Source: Diphasiastrum complanatum (taxonomy: Eukaryota; Streptophyta; Lycopodiopsida; Lycopodiales; Lycopodiaceae). From it: a stretch of DNA of 64,000 nucleotides. The stretch is from the NCBI GenBank assembly GCA_029204225.1, contig CM055097.1, positions 33,232,804-33,296,803 of the forward strand, written 5' to 3'. Both the position numbers and the translations under genes were made by a program. This document shows positions 21,901 to 34,139 of the stretch, in pieces. Numbering within the stretch: position 1 is the stretch's first letter; each line of letters opens with the position of its first letter. The notes beneath the pieces are model-generated. The model saw only the letters and a program-made list of their open reading frames with translations. It had not been told where the DNA came from and did not search any database.

Positions 21901-24165
21901 AACACCCAGGTATGTGTAAGATGCCACTATCTATAGAAGCTGTCCATCAAAATAGAACATAGTGTCTCTCATATGCTGCCTGTTGGTGTTAAACACCATA
22001 ACCTTAGTCTGACCAATGTGCACACAAAAAGTATACAAGGCATCTAGATGTCGCTGAAGTCCTGCAGCTGAACTAGAGAGTAGAACCACATCATTTGCAT
22101 GAAGAAGGATAGGGATAATAAGATCTGCAAGAGGACAGCCATCTCCACCTTCTTCCCGAATGATCCGCTCAAGGTCGTCAATGTATAGAGCAAATAGGGT
22201 GGGTGATAAGGGACATCCCTGCTTTACTCCGACCGTACTATGAATATATGAAGACCATCCATCTCCATCACGGAATCGGGCCAAAACTCTCTCGTATAAT
22301 GTGATGATAGCAGCAATGACTTCTTGTGAGAAACCAAGGGATGCCAAACGTTGGAGCAGCAAGTGTCTCGGAACCGAATCAAATGCTTTGCGGAAGTCCA
22401 CAAAGCAACAATAGACTCTCTGTTTCCTGAACTTCGCCGCCTCAATGATACACCTCAGTATGAATATCTGGTCCGCTGTGGAATAGCCTGCTCTAAAACT
22501 TGCCTATCCCATAGCATATAACTCCTTTGTCTCCGCATAAGAGCTGATGATAGACTGCATAACCGAACCATAGAGCGTAGCCATAGTGTGACTGATCATA
22601 ATAGTACAATAGTTGTCTACAATCAGAGGATCACCAACCTTAAGATAGGGTGCAATAGGTTAGTACACCAGGGTGTGGGAAGGCCAAAAACAACAGATTG
22701 GTTAAAAACGTGGGAGATGTATGGAATTTTTCATAGCGTTTTCAATCATGGACGGAGTGAAAAGGGTGAATTTTGAAGGTTGCGATGAGAGAGAGATGGA
22801 AGGAGAGTCAATTGTATAAATTTTTGCAGCATAGTCAATCCAAGATTCAATGGCAATAGGAGCTGGCATACACGAGTTCTTAAAAAACATCTTCCAAAAG
22901 AAGGTAGAAGAAGAGGAGTCCAAATAATCAATGAGTTTCTGTGCCAGAGACTAAAAGTACGTAGTCTTTTTCCACAAAGTCATTCTATGGTATTCTTTTT
23001 GTTTAGATGCTAAGGTGTCGGGAGAATGGTATTGAGCGTGAACAACCTGCTTGTGTAGAGAGAGGCACTCATCATCATACCATCTATTGTAAGTTCGTTT
23101 ATGAGATGAGAAGATTTTGGGAGGATATGTAGTATTGGCTGAGTGAAGAAGCGACTGAGATAAAAAGGCGGCTTGTTGGTCTACTGAAGATGAGAAGGGG
23201 AAATCGTTGAGTAGTGTGGCCAGAGAGGAAGTGTACATAGGAAGACCAAGTGGAGAGAAGGATGGACGATGGTGACGTGTGGAATGAGGTGTCGTAACAG
23301 TACCACGAGTAGCACGGCCCAGAGACAGGAGCAATAGAGACTGATTAGAAATGGTAGGGTGCATAATATGAGAAGTATGAAGAAATGGAATCAAGGCTGG
23401 TGAGCCAATGAAGTAGTCAACAACGCTGTGTCCACCCCCGTGCAGATGACAGGTAAACAGAGATGATGACGGCCATCGAGATAGGCCATTCAAAATGGCT
23501 AACGACTGAGCTTCTGCAAGTCCAATCAACTGCTCTCCAAAGTGTGTAGCCGGGGTATCTGCGTCCTGAGAAGTCCTATCCAAACCCACATCCAAAACCT
23601 GAATATGTAGAAAATCACTATCTGCATGAAACTCTATCTGCTGGGTGCTGGTACGAGCATTGAAATCTCTTGCTAAAAGAATAAGGCCCTGTTGTGCAAA
23701 GCTGGCTGTATCATCAGAGAGAGCTTGGAAGGGGTCACCACCATAGTTTGCAAAAGCTGATGTCTGAGGTGCAAAATAACAAACTGTGATAAATAGATCT
23801 TGAGGTAGCCCCAAGTAGTGACCAAAAAACTGTAACCAAATAAATCGTGCAAATGGATCACTTTTGAGCAGCTTAAAATGAGTACGATAAACTTCCTTGG
23901 TAAGACATGCAACACCACCAGAGCCACGTGTGGTTTGTCCTCTAACGAAAGGCCTGTATGCTGAATGGCAGGAATAATCCTGAATGGCTGGAAGAGGTCG
24001 ATATAGTGATTCATGAGTCTCTGCTAAGAGAAAAATATCATATTTCTGCAAAAAAGAGTGAAAGTCTCCTGCTGAAGAAGATGAAAGCACACCGTTACAA
24101 TTCCAAAAACCAATTCGTAATGGCTGAGGGGATCTCGGGCTGTTTTGCCCGGGATCCCCGACTTC
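21901..24165 (-). pseudogene. LINE C ORF2: endonuclease and RT, degraded
   Basis: Minus-strand LINE replicase of a lineage clearly diverged from A and B. The endonuclease half is open from the ORF1 stop codon to about 22951, with WNCNG, AETHE, DFNART and a changed SNQS where SDHS is expected. The RT half keeps FRKAFDSVPRH, GVKQGCPLSP and HANDVVLLSS (YADD altered to HAND), so it is catalytically dead. Frame breaks lie near 22950, 22700 and 22400. It ends at 21905 against gypsy gag sequence, losing the thumb, zinc knuckle and tail. No ATG occurs in frame in the first two hundred or so codons, so this lineage could not start ORF2 at an AUG either. Confidence 0.88.
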
Positions 24166-24168
24166 CTA
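24128..24168 (-). promoter_or_regulatory. UAG plus downstream hairpin at the ORF1/ORF2 junction of LINE C
   Basis: Minus strand: CAA-TAG-GAAGTC, then GGGGATCCCGGGC, loop AAAACA, GCCCGAGATCCCC. The 13-bp arms (24147-24159 and 24128-24140 on +) pair except for one C-A mismatch. This is the best-preserved hairpin of the four junctions. ORF1 and ORF2 are in the same frame across the TAG. Confidence 0.65.
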
Positions 24169-25020
24169 TTGTGAAATTTTATTGTATAATTTAGACTTGC
24201 CTTCAATAAAGACCACTCTTTGATTCCTAGCATTGGCCTCATGAATGACCAATTTCCTCGCTTGCCATTGTGTGTGTGTTAGATCTTCATCAATAAAAAT
24301 AAAAGTACCTTTGAGCCTAGCTCTAAGGCGTAAAGCAGCATTGCGTTGTTCAATGGAACGAAACTTTATGAATAAGACCTTATCATCAAATTTGCTCCTC
24401 CAAGCAGTGGCAAATCCCTCAGTATTATATGAGAGTTTAGATACAAGAAGGTCTTTTGCCTCATCAAGGGCCTTGTTTCCATTAGGAATACCCCTAACTC
24501 GGATATTAAGAGCCTTCTTGGCTCTTTTGTCTTGTTCAGTAAAAACATTCTCCAAAGTAGAATTCACTAAAGAGGGTTGAACTTGGTTGGAGGAGACATT
24601 ACCATCTTTCTTAAGAACCGAAGCCCAAGTACGAGTTTCTTCCACTTGCTTTGCCAAAGACGAGATTTTACTTTCCACATCTTGCTACGAATGAATATCC
24701 TGCACCCCTTTCACTTGCATCATGTCAATAGTTTTTTGTAGGTCCTTATTCTGAAGGCTGACCTTGATAAGTTCTCCATGAAGCATCTGATTTTGTAGCT
24801 GTAATTTCCCGATAAATTGTAGCACTTCTTCGAACTGATGTTGTAAGTAGCCATTAAGAGATTCAAAGTCAGATATATTGCTTGGCTGTAATTGTTCTGC
24901 AGGGATATGATAAGCAAGGTAGGAATCTGCAGAAGATAATAATGGAACAGGTGCATTCACCACAGGTGAGGCAATGGCCTTGTCCTGCTCAAGTTGCTCC
25001 TTAAACGCACTTTTTCGCAT
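24166..25020 (-). pseudogene. LINE C ORF1: L1 ORF1p-like protein
   Basis: Two blocks in one frame separated by a stop near 24682: an N-terminal coiled-coil block (24685-25020, with LQHQFEEVLQFIGKLQLQNQ) and a C-terminal block (24166-24678, with KISSLAKQVEETRTWA, IRVRGIPNG, LRLRARLKGTFIFIDEDLTHT and a basic RKLVIHEANARNQR). It aligns along its length with LINE B ORF1 but is strongly diverged. The true N-terminus is not clear; a coding-like stretch in another frame lies at 25021-25195. It ends KISQ-TAG and the frame continues into ORF2. Confidence 0.85.
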
Positions 25021-25577
25021 TCGTCCTCAGGAGCCCTGCTAAACTGCCGCACAAGGTTACCGGGAACTGACGAATGAGTACCAGAACCAGCGACAGATCC
25101 TTGCATCTTAGCTAGTTGCAGAACGATTTGGTCAGGTGTCTTCCAGGGACCAGCAACAGAACTTGAAGGCGCTGCAGGTGCGCTTCAGGTGTGCACAAAC
25201 AGTCGCCCTTAATGGAACTCGTATTCCAATGAAGGAAACACAGATAATAGAGCGTTGACAAGTTGCCTTGTCAACTAAGCCAACTTGGCGGTGCTTAATT
25301 AATTGACTTATGCAGAAATGAAGAAAAGATTGGCTAATCACGAACAGTTATCAATTTCATTATAGCGGTGCTTAAAAAATAAACTCCAGACTATAGCCGA
25401 AGGCAGAAGTGAGACTTTTGATCTGGCTATGGCTTCTCCATAGCTGCTTGCATGAATAGTTGTGGCTCGCAATTAGTAGTCATTGAACGTAATCACAGTA
25501 GATTGTTTTTGCACGCCTCCGACTCATTAACACATTATTTGAAGGCAACTGCGCGAATGAAAACTACGAAGCCAACT

Positions 25578-25579
<2 letters not shown>
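25021..25579 (-). other. Unassigned sequence upstream of LINE C, partly coding-like
   Basis: On the minus strand 25021-25195 is open and reads like protein (WKTPDQIVLQLAKMQG, GNLVRQFSRAPEDE). It may be a frameshifted N-terminal part of LINE C ORF1 or captured host sequence. 25196-25579 shows nothing I recognise. Confidence 0.35.

Positions 25580-25642
<63 letters not shown>
25580..25642. repeat. (GA)n microsatellite
   Basis: 63 bp of GA repeat about 560 bp upstream (in LINE sense) of LINE C ORF1. It may mark the original 5' boundary of LINE C, but the intervening sequence is not recognised. Confidence 0.95.
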
Positions 25643-25644
<2 letters not shown>

Positions 25645-25836
25645 GTGAATGTTGGCTAAATGATGCAGGGGATTCCCAGTTTGGCTATTAGATATTCCTG
25701 GGATACATTTTCGAACCAACAATGAGCCCTTCAAGGTATGGCACAAGTATTGTTGATCAAGGCCAGAGCTGAAAAATTTGAGTAATAGCTAGTGTAGTAT
25801 TATTGACATTATCTATTGGTTTGATGTTGATATCAG

Positions 25837-25929
25837 AGGAGAATGCAGAGTTTTGTCAAAAAGGTTGTCAATCTAATGAAAGAACACAAGCTCTTTGCTC
25901 CACAGGGTGGGCCAATTATCTTAGCACAG
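25837..25929 (+). CDS. BGAL-like: Beta-galactosidase (GH35) exon carrying GGPIILAQ
   Basis: A 93-bp, 31-codon exon of a plant glycoside hydrolase family 35 beta-galactosidase, an apoplastic enzyme that removes terminal galactose from cell-wall polysaccharides. It reads RRMQSFVKKVVNLM...HKLFAPQGGPIILAQ, the segment that leads into the family signature GGPIIxxQIENEYG. It is preceded by the splice acceptor GATATCAG and followed by CAG|GTGGAA, so it ends in phase 0. The downstream exon at 45363 begins in phase 0 with exactly the next residues, IENEYG. Upstream exons (the substrate-barrel start with YPR and EWNYGG motifs) were not found in the window and presumably lie to the left. No damage is seen. 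Confidence 0.88.
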
Positions 25930-26809
25930 GTGGAAACCTTGTTGTTAGCTTTTTCTAAGGCTTGGAACATTTGTATTTCTAAACTTTGTTATAAATCTTT
26001 GTATGAAGAAAGCAGTTTTTGTTGAAATTGCTATGATTATGCTGAATTTTGGATCAGTGAAGTGCACTGCTCCTTCAAGCTCCTTATTGATCTTTAGCTT
26101 GTGTCAGTTCTCAAATGTGAAGTCTTTTGCTGTAATGACTAGAAATGATCTTTTAACAAATATTTGTTCATTGATAAAGAAAAACCAATGATATTTCATC
26201 ACTAAAGGTTCTATGGTTCTGGCTAGACTAGATATGCAAGGGATTAGTTGCTAAAAGTTGAAATCGGGAGAGATAATTTTTTCAAGTTCTTTAGGGTGCA
26301 TGATTGTTTTTGATTTGTTAAGGGCAGCGGTGAGCTTTCCTGCACATACCTTTCAAGTTTTCCTGCTAAGTAGATCGCAATTGTTGGATCTTTGGACAGA
26401 TGTACATAGCACTAGTGACTTGTAGTATGCTTGCAGTAAATGCTGCAAAAGGTTACTTGTTGTATCTCTGGTGTGAACAAGCATGTATGAGCACGGAGAT
26501 GACATCATGCTTGAGTTTCTTTCGGTTTTTGATCTGTTCCTCAGTGCGCATTTTGTGTGTCATTGATAAGATGGATGTGATACTCTTGTTCTAGCTCCTT
26601 GTTTGTTTTGGTTGTTTTCTTTGTTTGCAGAGTCAAAAAGCTCCCATTTAATTGTGCCATGTGCCTTGCGAACTTTATACTTTTGAATTGTAGAGGATTT
26701 GGATTGATGTATGATGGGTTTCCCGCCATGTGGCTGACTTCCCTTTTTGAAGTTAATGTCAATGTCACTGAAAGATATCATTCGAATAAATAATGGGTAT
26801 CTTCTTAGT

Positions 26810-26875
26810 CATATCTGTTACATATGCAGTCTAGGTTGTGGTCATATCTGTCACATATGCAGACTAGGTTGTGGT
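26810..26875 (+). repeat. 33-bp tandem duplication
   Basis: Two head-to-tail copies of a 33-bp unit beginning CATATCTG and ending GGTTGTGGT, differing at two positions. Between 25930 and 27540 nothing else is recognisable. Confidence 0.9.
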
Positions 26876-27559
26876 CACTACCTATTGGGTGTTAGACATT
26901 TTATAATTGAGATGAGTGATGTGCTAGGTGTTTGAAATGACATTTTTCTGCATATTTTTGGAATGGAGCATATTGCCTTCTATGGGAGGAGAAAAAACAT
27001 ATGATATGTGTTGACACTTGGGTAGGACCAACATCTTGATACAATAGAGTTTTTTTATGCTGTTATTATTCGTGGTGAAATAGGCCAAGCGTGCTTGGTC
27101 TGGAGATAGAAAGAATTATAATGCAAGGATTCATGAAGAGATGACAATATCTCCCTCATATCTTGTAGAATACAATACTAGAAATAGGAAGACGCATTAT
27201 GTCTTATATTTTATAAGTCTCCTAGATCTTAACCTCACATAGTCATGACTTAGCAACACTGGTGATCAGGACATCAAATTCATCTGCTACTTGTAAAGCA
27301 CAATGCATGTTCATCCTCTAACCATGGGATTCTATGTTGACATTTGAGATGATGAATCCCTTAGTTGTTAGCTATGGTGTTCCATACCAACATGGCCCAC
27401 ACCACTAGCATAGTTGTTTTTTGGATACTGCATGATCTATCTATCAGGCTCATGATCCTGTCTATGCCAAGAATCAGTAAAAAAATGATGCTAGTCTCCA
27501 ATGCATCAAGTCACAACTTTGGCTCCCAACTGGTAGTGAAGTGTAGTTAACTGTCACTT

Positions 27560-28780
27560 ATGATGTCATCATTCCCATACTTCATCCACCATGAAATAGG
27601 GCGCAATTGCCCTTCCCTCAACATGGCAACCGCACGACCAAAATCGAGGCGCTCGGTCGTGAACATTCAACATTCAACATTCATCACCATTCAAAATAGT
27701 AAATACTAAATGCTTACTACTATTAACTAGCTTAGACTTCAGTACATACATAAATGAAATTTGAATCATGATTCATGATGGCACCAAGTTCCAACTTCCA
27801 ATTGGCAAGTAATAAGTTATAACTACCAAGTACTTAGTACTTATTGCTAGCTAGTAGGCTGTAGCTTGTAATTACAATTTACTAATTACATACCTGAATA
27901 AGTTCAAGTCATCCATGAGTGCATCTTGATCCCTGGGATCATGATAGACAAAGGAGACGTAGGAATGCCATCCTTGCCTGCGATCATGGAATTGACCTTC
28001 CGTCATCCATAGTGGATGAAGTAAGCAAGCCACGGCATGCAAAGGTTGATGGAACCACTGCCACCTGTCTAGAAATAGGCCCCTTACTTCTTCCAGCTTG
28101 CAAACAATTAGGAGTGAAGTTTGAGCATTCAAGTCTCAAGATCCTTGATTTCGATTATGAATATCAAATTTGCAAATATTCAACAATTTACGATTAAGTT
28201 TTAACTAAATTCTAATCATGAATGTCAATGAAGAATCAACTTCTTTCAACATAGTAATATACCTGTCAAGAGCTATGCTAGTGCAAGTCTGAAGCTGCTC
28301 TCCCAGCCTATCCATAAACTCACAGAGAAGGCCTAATGTGAAACCCTCTCTATCAGTAAGGCGAAACACCCTATAGATAGAACATTCGACAACAGTTTCA
28401 ACTATCAAGTAACTTGCAGGCCTCAGGCTACTAACTCGCAAATTTGGAGAAGAAAGTTTAAAGTTTGAAACTTGAAAGTACTAAAGTAGTAAGTGCAAAG
28501 GTTTTGAAAATGTAAGGTTACAAGCATACCTCGCCCATGACTTCCTAATGGGCTGTAGGTCAGTATCCACGGAGTGCCACTCAACATGTAGCTCTCTCAT
28601 CCTCAACTGCTCCATGGTCGGGCCCTCCCACTCAACACCGATACGAGATACTGCTCGCATCGTATCCCTCCATCCAGGGGTCATAGCCACATGAAAGGGG
28701 AGGTCGCACATGTAAAAGCACCTCCTAACATCAATATCAACTGCATCCCTATGCGACTGCTGGTTCTAAAACGGTAAACC
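27560..28780 (-). pseudogene. hAT transposase remnant (DUF659 type), minus strand
   Basis: A decayed hAT-family DNA transposase with its exon structure still visible. From the right: exon with DVRRCFYMCDLPFHVAM...PGW and ending KSWAR before a GTATGC donor (28530-28760); exon with FRLTDREGFTLGLLCEFMD ending at a GTATAT donor (28260-28390); exon with DRWQWFHQPLHAVACLLHP ending TTCAG|GTATGT (27900-28110); and part of the C-terminal region with RPISWWMKYGNDD (27560-27650). The central DUF659 part with the ISDGW and TDNA motifs is missing, as are the BED zinc finger and most of the hATC dimerisation domain. The + strand copy at 37.9-40 kb shows the same exon order, which supports the assignment. 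Confidence 0.8.
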
Positions 28781-28784
28781 TAAG

Positions 28785-28989
28785 CTCTAACCTCACTCTA
28801 GCTCAAGCCTCACACACACACACACTCTCCCTCTCTTTCTAAATTCTCACACACACACACGCTCTCCCTCTCCTCTCACTCACACACACACTCTCCCTCT
28901 CTTTCAAAATTCACACACGTCACACACACACATGTCACACTCTCCCTCTCCTCTCTCTCTCACACACACACACTCCCTCTACTTCAAAG

Positions 28990-29022
<33 letters not shown>

Positions 29023-29230
29023 CCTCTACTTCACACACACACACTCCCTCTAGGCTCTACTTCACACACACACACAAATACACACAAACACTCCCTCTCT
29101 TTTACACACACACATATCAATAATCACCCACTCTACCTCTCCTCTCCTCTCTCTCTCTCAACACAATCACAACATAACACACACTCACAACACAACACAA
29201 CACAACATAATCACAACACACACTCACAAC

Positions 29231-29234
<4 letters not shown>
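28785..29234. repeat. Compound (CA)n / CTCTCCCTCTC repeat region
   Basis: Irregular alternation of (CA)n runs with CTCTCCCTCTC words, passing into ACACAACATAATCAC repeats. It lies between the hAT remnant and a (TC)n tract. Confidence 0.9.

Positions 29235-29316
<82 letters not shown>
29235..29316. repeat. (TC)n at the 5' edge of LINE F
   Basis: 82 bp of TC repeat directly followed by LINE coding sequence on the same strand. Confidence 0.97.
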
Positions 29317-29318
<2 letters not shown>

Positions 29319-30850
29319 CACCTCCCGCCCCATAAACCCCCATCCCACACGCTACCTCGTGCACCCCGGGACACATTCCACTCTTAATGCACCACTCTAC
29401 CAAGAGTCCCTTGCCTCATTACTCCACTCTTTTCCCCATAACAGTCAAGCTGCCTTCCTCACCACCTCTCTTCATACTACGGCCTCCCTGGCCTTCCCAT
29501 CTAAGCCTCATAACAACAAACCACTCTATTCATCTCACCCTCTCCATCTACCATGGTATGATACGGAATGCCACTCCCTTCACTAAGCTATCACTCATGC
29601 TCGTTTCCATTCCCCCCATCTCCTTCGTTCCTCACGTCAATCTTATAACCGTACACTCCGTTGTAAAAAACGTGCTTATGACGACTCTGAAGGAAAACGA
29701 CTTGTGGACCTTCTCCTCAATTCCTCCTCTGGTGCCTTTTGGCGCGAGTTTATCCCCCGTGCCCCACCCCCTCTCCTGGACGACCTCCGTATTTGGACCG
29801 ACTACGCTGCTAGCCTTTATACCATACTTACCCCTGATCCGGTCCTTGCGGCCATTAAGAAACTGAAAACTCACCGAACTAGAGACATTGAGAATCTTGA
29901 ATCTAAGCTACTGATCCACGTTGCCAACACTCTTTCCCCCACCCTAGCCACTCTCCTTAACGATGCTGTTGTCACGGGCTTCCCATGCTCTTGGTGCGCC
30001 AACATTATCCATCCTATCCATAAAAATGGTGACCCCATGATCCCTGGTAATTACCGCACTAATCATGATTGGCCATGTTCTCACGAAGTTATATGGCACC
30101 ATCCTTTAGTCTGTCGTTAGCACAGAGGCAAAGTCTAGGAGATTGCATGCACTGGGACAGGCAGGATTCCGAGCTCACTACTCCACCTCCGATCATATCT
30201 TCACCATCCGAGCTGTTATCGAGGAAGCTAAGTACAGGAAGGAAAAGGTTTACTGTTGTTTTGTAGACTTTAGGAAAGCCTTCGATTTTGTCCACGCTCC
30301 TTGCTCATTTAAAGACTTCATGATCTAGGCTACTCGACGGATATCATTCTGGCTGTCATGGCTCTCTATGAGAGAGGGGCTGTTTTTGACATAGCAGCGG
30401 TATGTCTGAGCATATTTGGAGTACTATTGGGATGAAGCAGGGATGCTCTCTTTCACCAATTCTTTTTGGACTATACATTGATGAGTTGGAGAGTTTCTCA
30501 ATGTGGCGGTGCCGGTTGTAGACTTGGCAACATTCTGATTGCTATTCTCCTCTATGCGGATGATGTGGTACTAGTATCTCATACCAGAGAGGGATTACAG
30601 AGACAGTTGGATTGCTTATATACTTTCTGTGCCCGTTGGGGCCTAGGGGTGAAAATGTCAAAGACCAAAGTTATGGTCTTCAACACTTCTCGAGGTTCTA
30701 CGTAAAAGAGGTTGCCTGAAGGGATCTACTATTTTTATGGATGAAGACTTGACGCGCATTCAATGGACGGAGAGAGAAAATTATCGTAGATGCTAAGGCC
30801 CACGGTTTTCAGGCTCTCTTTCAAGATGGACGCCCAGGGCGTCTTGGTTA
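29317..30850 (+). pseudogene. LINE F: rearranged ORF2 fragment joined to an ORF1 end
   Basis: A + strand LINE remnant beginning right after (TC)n. It reads from the end of the endonuclease linker (HNKPLYSSHPLHLPWYD, 29515) through SGAFWREFIPRAPPPL (29720), NIIHPIHKNGDPM (30000), YCCFVDFRKAFDFV (30250), a damaged region, and intact YADDVVLVS (30550) to KTKVMVFNTS (30690). At about 30706 the sequence switches to the C-terminal end of ORF1 (TIFMDEDLTRIQW, 30735), ending at a TAA. ORF2 therefore precedes ORF1 material, the reverse of the normal order, so two copies or a rearranged copy are fused. Many frameshifts. The subfamily is close to LINE G. Confidence 0.82.
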
Positions 30851-31572
30851 AAATTGCAGAACTTAAAATTTCAGATTCTTCTCCCTCTCCTACGTGAGAG
30901 ATGTTTGAGCTACGGTCATTTATTTCCTCTCCTGCGTGAGAGATGAGCTTTTTTACATAGCGATTTACATTACGTTTTAGTTTAGTTTTTTGTTGATTTG
31001 CTTGTTTTCAACAGTTGTTTCGAACACTGGAAAGCCATTTCGAAACGGGGTCGTACGTCTCGTTTCGAACGCGTTTCACTGTTCGAACTGCGTTCCAAGG
31101 AAACGTTGCAAACATCACCTAAACAAATATACTTGAGAACATCCAGAGGACCTGATGTAGCTCGTAGTGACATTGTATATACCATCTAGAAAGGAAATTA
31201 TTAGCAAAATAAAAAAGATATTAAAGATTTTCAAAATACCTAAAACATTCTCCCCAGAAAATCTGATTCGTTGGAAAGGTAAGTCAGATGATGAGGACAC
31301 CTAGGAAAAAGAGGAGTCCCAGATGCCTCCAGACTCGGAGCCAGACTTTGTGTTTGACACCCCTGCAGATGCATCTGGCACGCAGAGGGATGATTTGTTT
31401 AGCGCAGACTTGTAGATACTGATACACATTTTAGCATCATGTACAGTGGCATCAGATGAGATGTATATATTTTTTTACAGTCTATTTGTGTCATGGCTAA
31501 TTTATCGTTGTTGCTTACAAATGGTTAGCTCTGTGAAGTTTGAATGGTTAGTCAAAAATGGTTTGCTCCGTG

Positions 31573-31574
<2 letters not shown>
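30851..31574. other. No gene recognised; palindromic TTCGAA-rich segment
   Basis: Holds two copies of CTCTCCT(A/G)CGTGAGAGATG (around 30887 and 30934) and, at 31015-31095, several TTCGAA/TTTCGAAC words. Nothing codes. Confidence 0.5.

Positions 31575-31661
<87 letters not shown>
31575..31661. repeat. (GA)n microsatellite without an adjacent LINE
   Basis: 87 bp of GA repeat. Neither flank matches a LINE end seen elsewhere in the window. Confidence 0.95.
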
Positions 31662-31666
<5 letters not shown>

Positions 31667-34139
31667 GCACATCTGCATCTCATTCAAAACATATGCATCA
31701 TGTTTAACATAAGACCCTAAACCCGACACCCCAACAAATGGCACAGTTAACACAACACCCCAAATGTGGCACATGGAGCTCACACGAGAGACCTTGAGGG
31801 TAGATGGAGCTTGCAGATACCCAACCAAGGAAGGAGCCATAGGAGTAGTGCTATAAGATCCCGATGGGACTGAGATATCAAGTATAGGGGTCATACTAGG
31901 TAAAGGATTCACCAACACCACTGTGGAATATAAAGCCTCCTCATTGGCCTACAACTGGCCATGAAATTCTTGCAAACCATAGGCAACTTGAGGATTCTTG
32001 GAGATTCTCAACTCCGAATTTGAGGTATGATTCTCTACAAATGAGTAACACCACCTTCATGCAAATTCAATTTACATGAACCACTGGGTGAATTATCACC
32101 TTACACCGGAGATCAAAGTTCAAAAGTTAAAGAAACAAGCAATTATAGTCCAAAACTAACCACGATTTTACATAGATAATTCATAAATGCTTCTTGGTAC
32201 GAATATCCTTAGAATATTGTCAATCTAAGGCATTACAGTTCAACCTACCAGAATCTGTAGGAGATCCATCAAGATCCAAATGATTTTGACTCCATGTGGA
32301 GTGCCCTTGATACTCTCTTGAGTTAAATGCCCCTATTTCTAACATCTCATGCAAGAAAGTGGCAATCATCCAATCTCAATAGATTTGTCTGTCTCCCTAA
32401 CCAACTGGAGATCTAGGCTGAAAACCATACACAAGCACTTACAGACTACAATTTGCAGTAGAGTACCATTCACTAAAGTAAGCAACTCTCCGTGAATAAA
32501 ATAAAATAATTTACGTTATCAGAATGCTTGTGAGACACATACGTTCTTAATAAAACATTGGAGTAAAGAGATTTAGATTTTTCGAATATTTGATCTAAAT
32601 TCTCACTGATTCAAAAGTTCCAAAAATACTCATCATTCTTAAGAATCGCCACGTTTCCTTACAATCTTTTAATGACCTTTAAGTACCCATTTATGATTCG
32701 TCAACCATAAATGTTCAAAATCTTATGATTCGTCCATTATAATTCATTGGATTCCATAAGTCATACTTAATTATCAAAAGATACTGGATTATATGTTCAA
32801 AACACAACTCAAAATATAGGAATCATTCTAAAATCTTTTTTCCCTAAGAAAAAATATTGGATTTTAAAGAATATTCTTGAAACTAGATTCTTAATAGATA
32901 AATGAGTTATCTGAACTCTGCGATCAATCAGGTAGTTAAAAACAGAAGACATACCAAAACTATTTCAAACTCGTATTCAACTATAGGAAACTTTATTCAA
33001 CCATCTAGAACAAAATCTAAAGATTATAGTGCACTACTAGTGGTGCATGGGCCTTGGAGGGTATAAGTATACCCATAGGGCTTTTGCAGAATTCCAACTG
33101 AAGTCAATGGTTATTCTTGATATTTGTTAAACTCTCTCATCCAATATGAGCTTACTGGGATATAATCAATAAACTCTAAGTCTATTTCTTAATCGAAAAA
33201 TACTCTATACCAAGAATTTCCTATATTCTATGCACATAACTTTTTTTGATGCATCCTTATGACTCAAAAATCATGCATCTTATAAGCAATATAGATTAAA
33301 ACAGATAGTTCTTGGCGAATTCCCTTCACACTATTCGCTTGACCAAATAACTGTATTAAGGTGTAATCCAACTACTCATGTCAATTGTTAATGATTTAGA
33401 AGTCTCAAATGTCTGGGTGTCGATATCAGTTATACTAGTAGACCACCACATTTAGATCTTCTCCTAAATCATCTTTAAGTCAATAAGCTATCCTTTCACA
33501 AAAAAACTTATTAACTTGCAAGTAATTGTTTCAAACAATAGTTGGTCATATGTCTATTTCACCGACTGGTCTACATGTACGATATAAATCCAGTAACAAG
33601 GAACACATAGGAGATCTTACAAGATTAATTATGCGCATATGAGAATAATCTCACAATGATCCAGTACATAAACATATATCATTATTTGGCAGATTCCTCC
33701 AAAATCCATATATGTTACTCACATAACTCACTGAGGATTTTGTAACTTAGCTACCAAAGAACTCTAGTCCTCATGAGTAATTAGCATATATGGGAAATCT
33801 CTGAAGGGAATATTTCCATATTCAAAAGTTTTCCAACCAAGAACCATCTAATAACAAAATTTCTTTAATTCAGTCAACCTACAACAAGTCTTAGTACTCC
33901 TACCAAAACTAGATCAACTTATACAGACATCCTTGGCTTCGGGTTAAGATTTGGACTTTATTCCAACTCGATCCAATCCATAATAAAATGGTATTTGGTA
34001 AATCTAATCGTCAGAACCAAAATATAATCTTCCCCTCTATTATCCATAGCAACGAATAACTCATATGATTCAATTCCCCAAAACTCCTCTAGTTTCAAAT
34101 TGTTCACAACAATCCTTAGAGAGTTCCTCTATTTCACTT
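31662..34139. other. AT-rich intronic sequence, no gene recognised
   Basis: About 2.5 kb without a recognisable domain on either strand. A minus-strand open stretch at 31670-31921 has no known motif. It may be very old LTR-element sequence. Confidence 0.5.

Noticed and set aside
26003-26191. Short open frames after the first beta-galactosidase exon.
   Set aside because: They begin beyond a good splice donor and show no GH35 similarity; they are intronic.
28785-29130. Regularly spaced CA/CTCTCCCTCTC blocks as a CRISPR-like array.
   Set aside because: Units are irregular simple-sequence repeats without unique spacers, in a plant genome.
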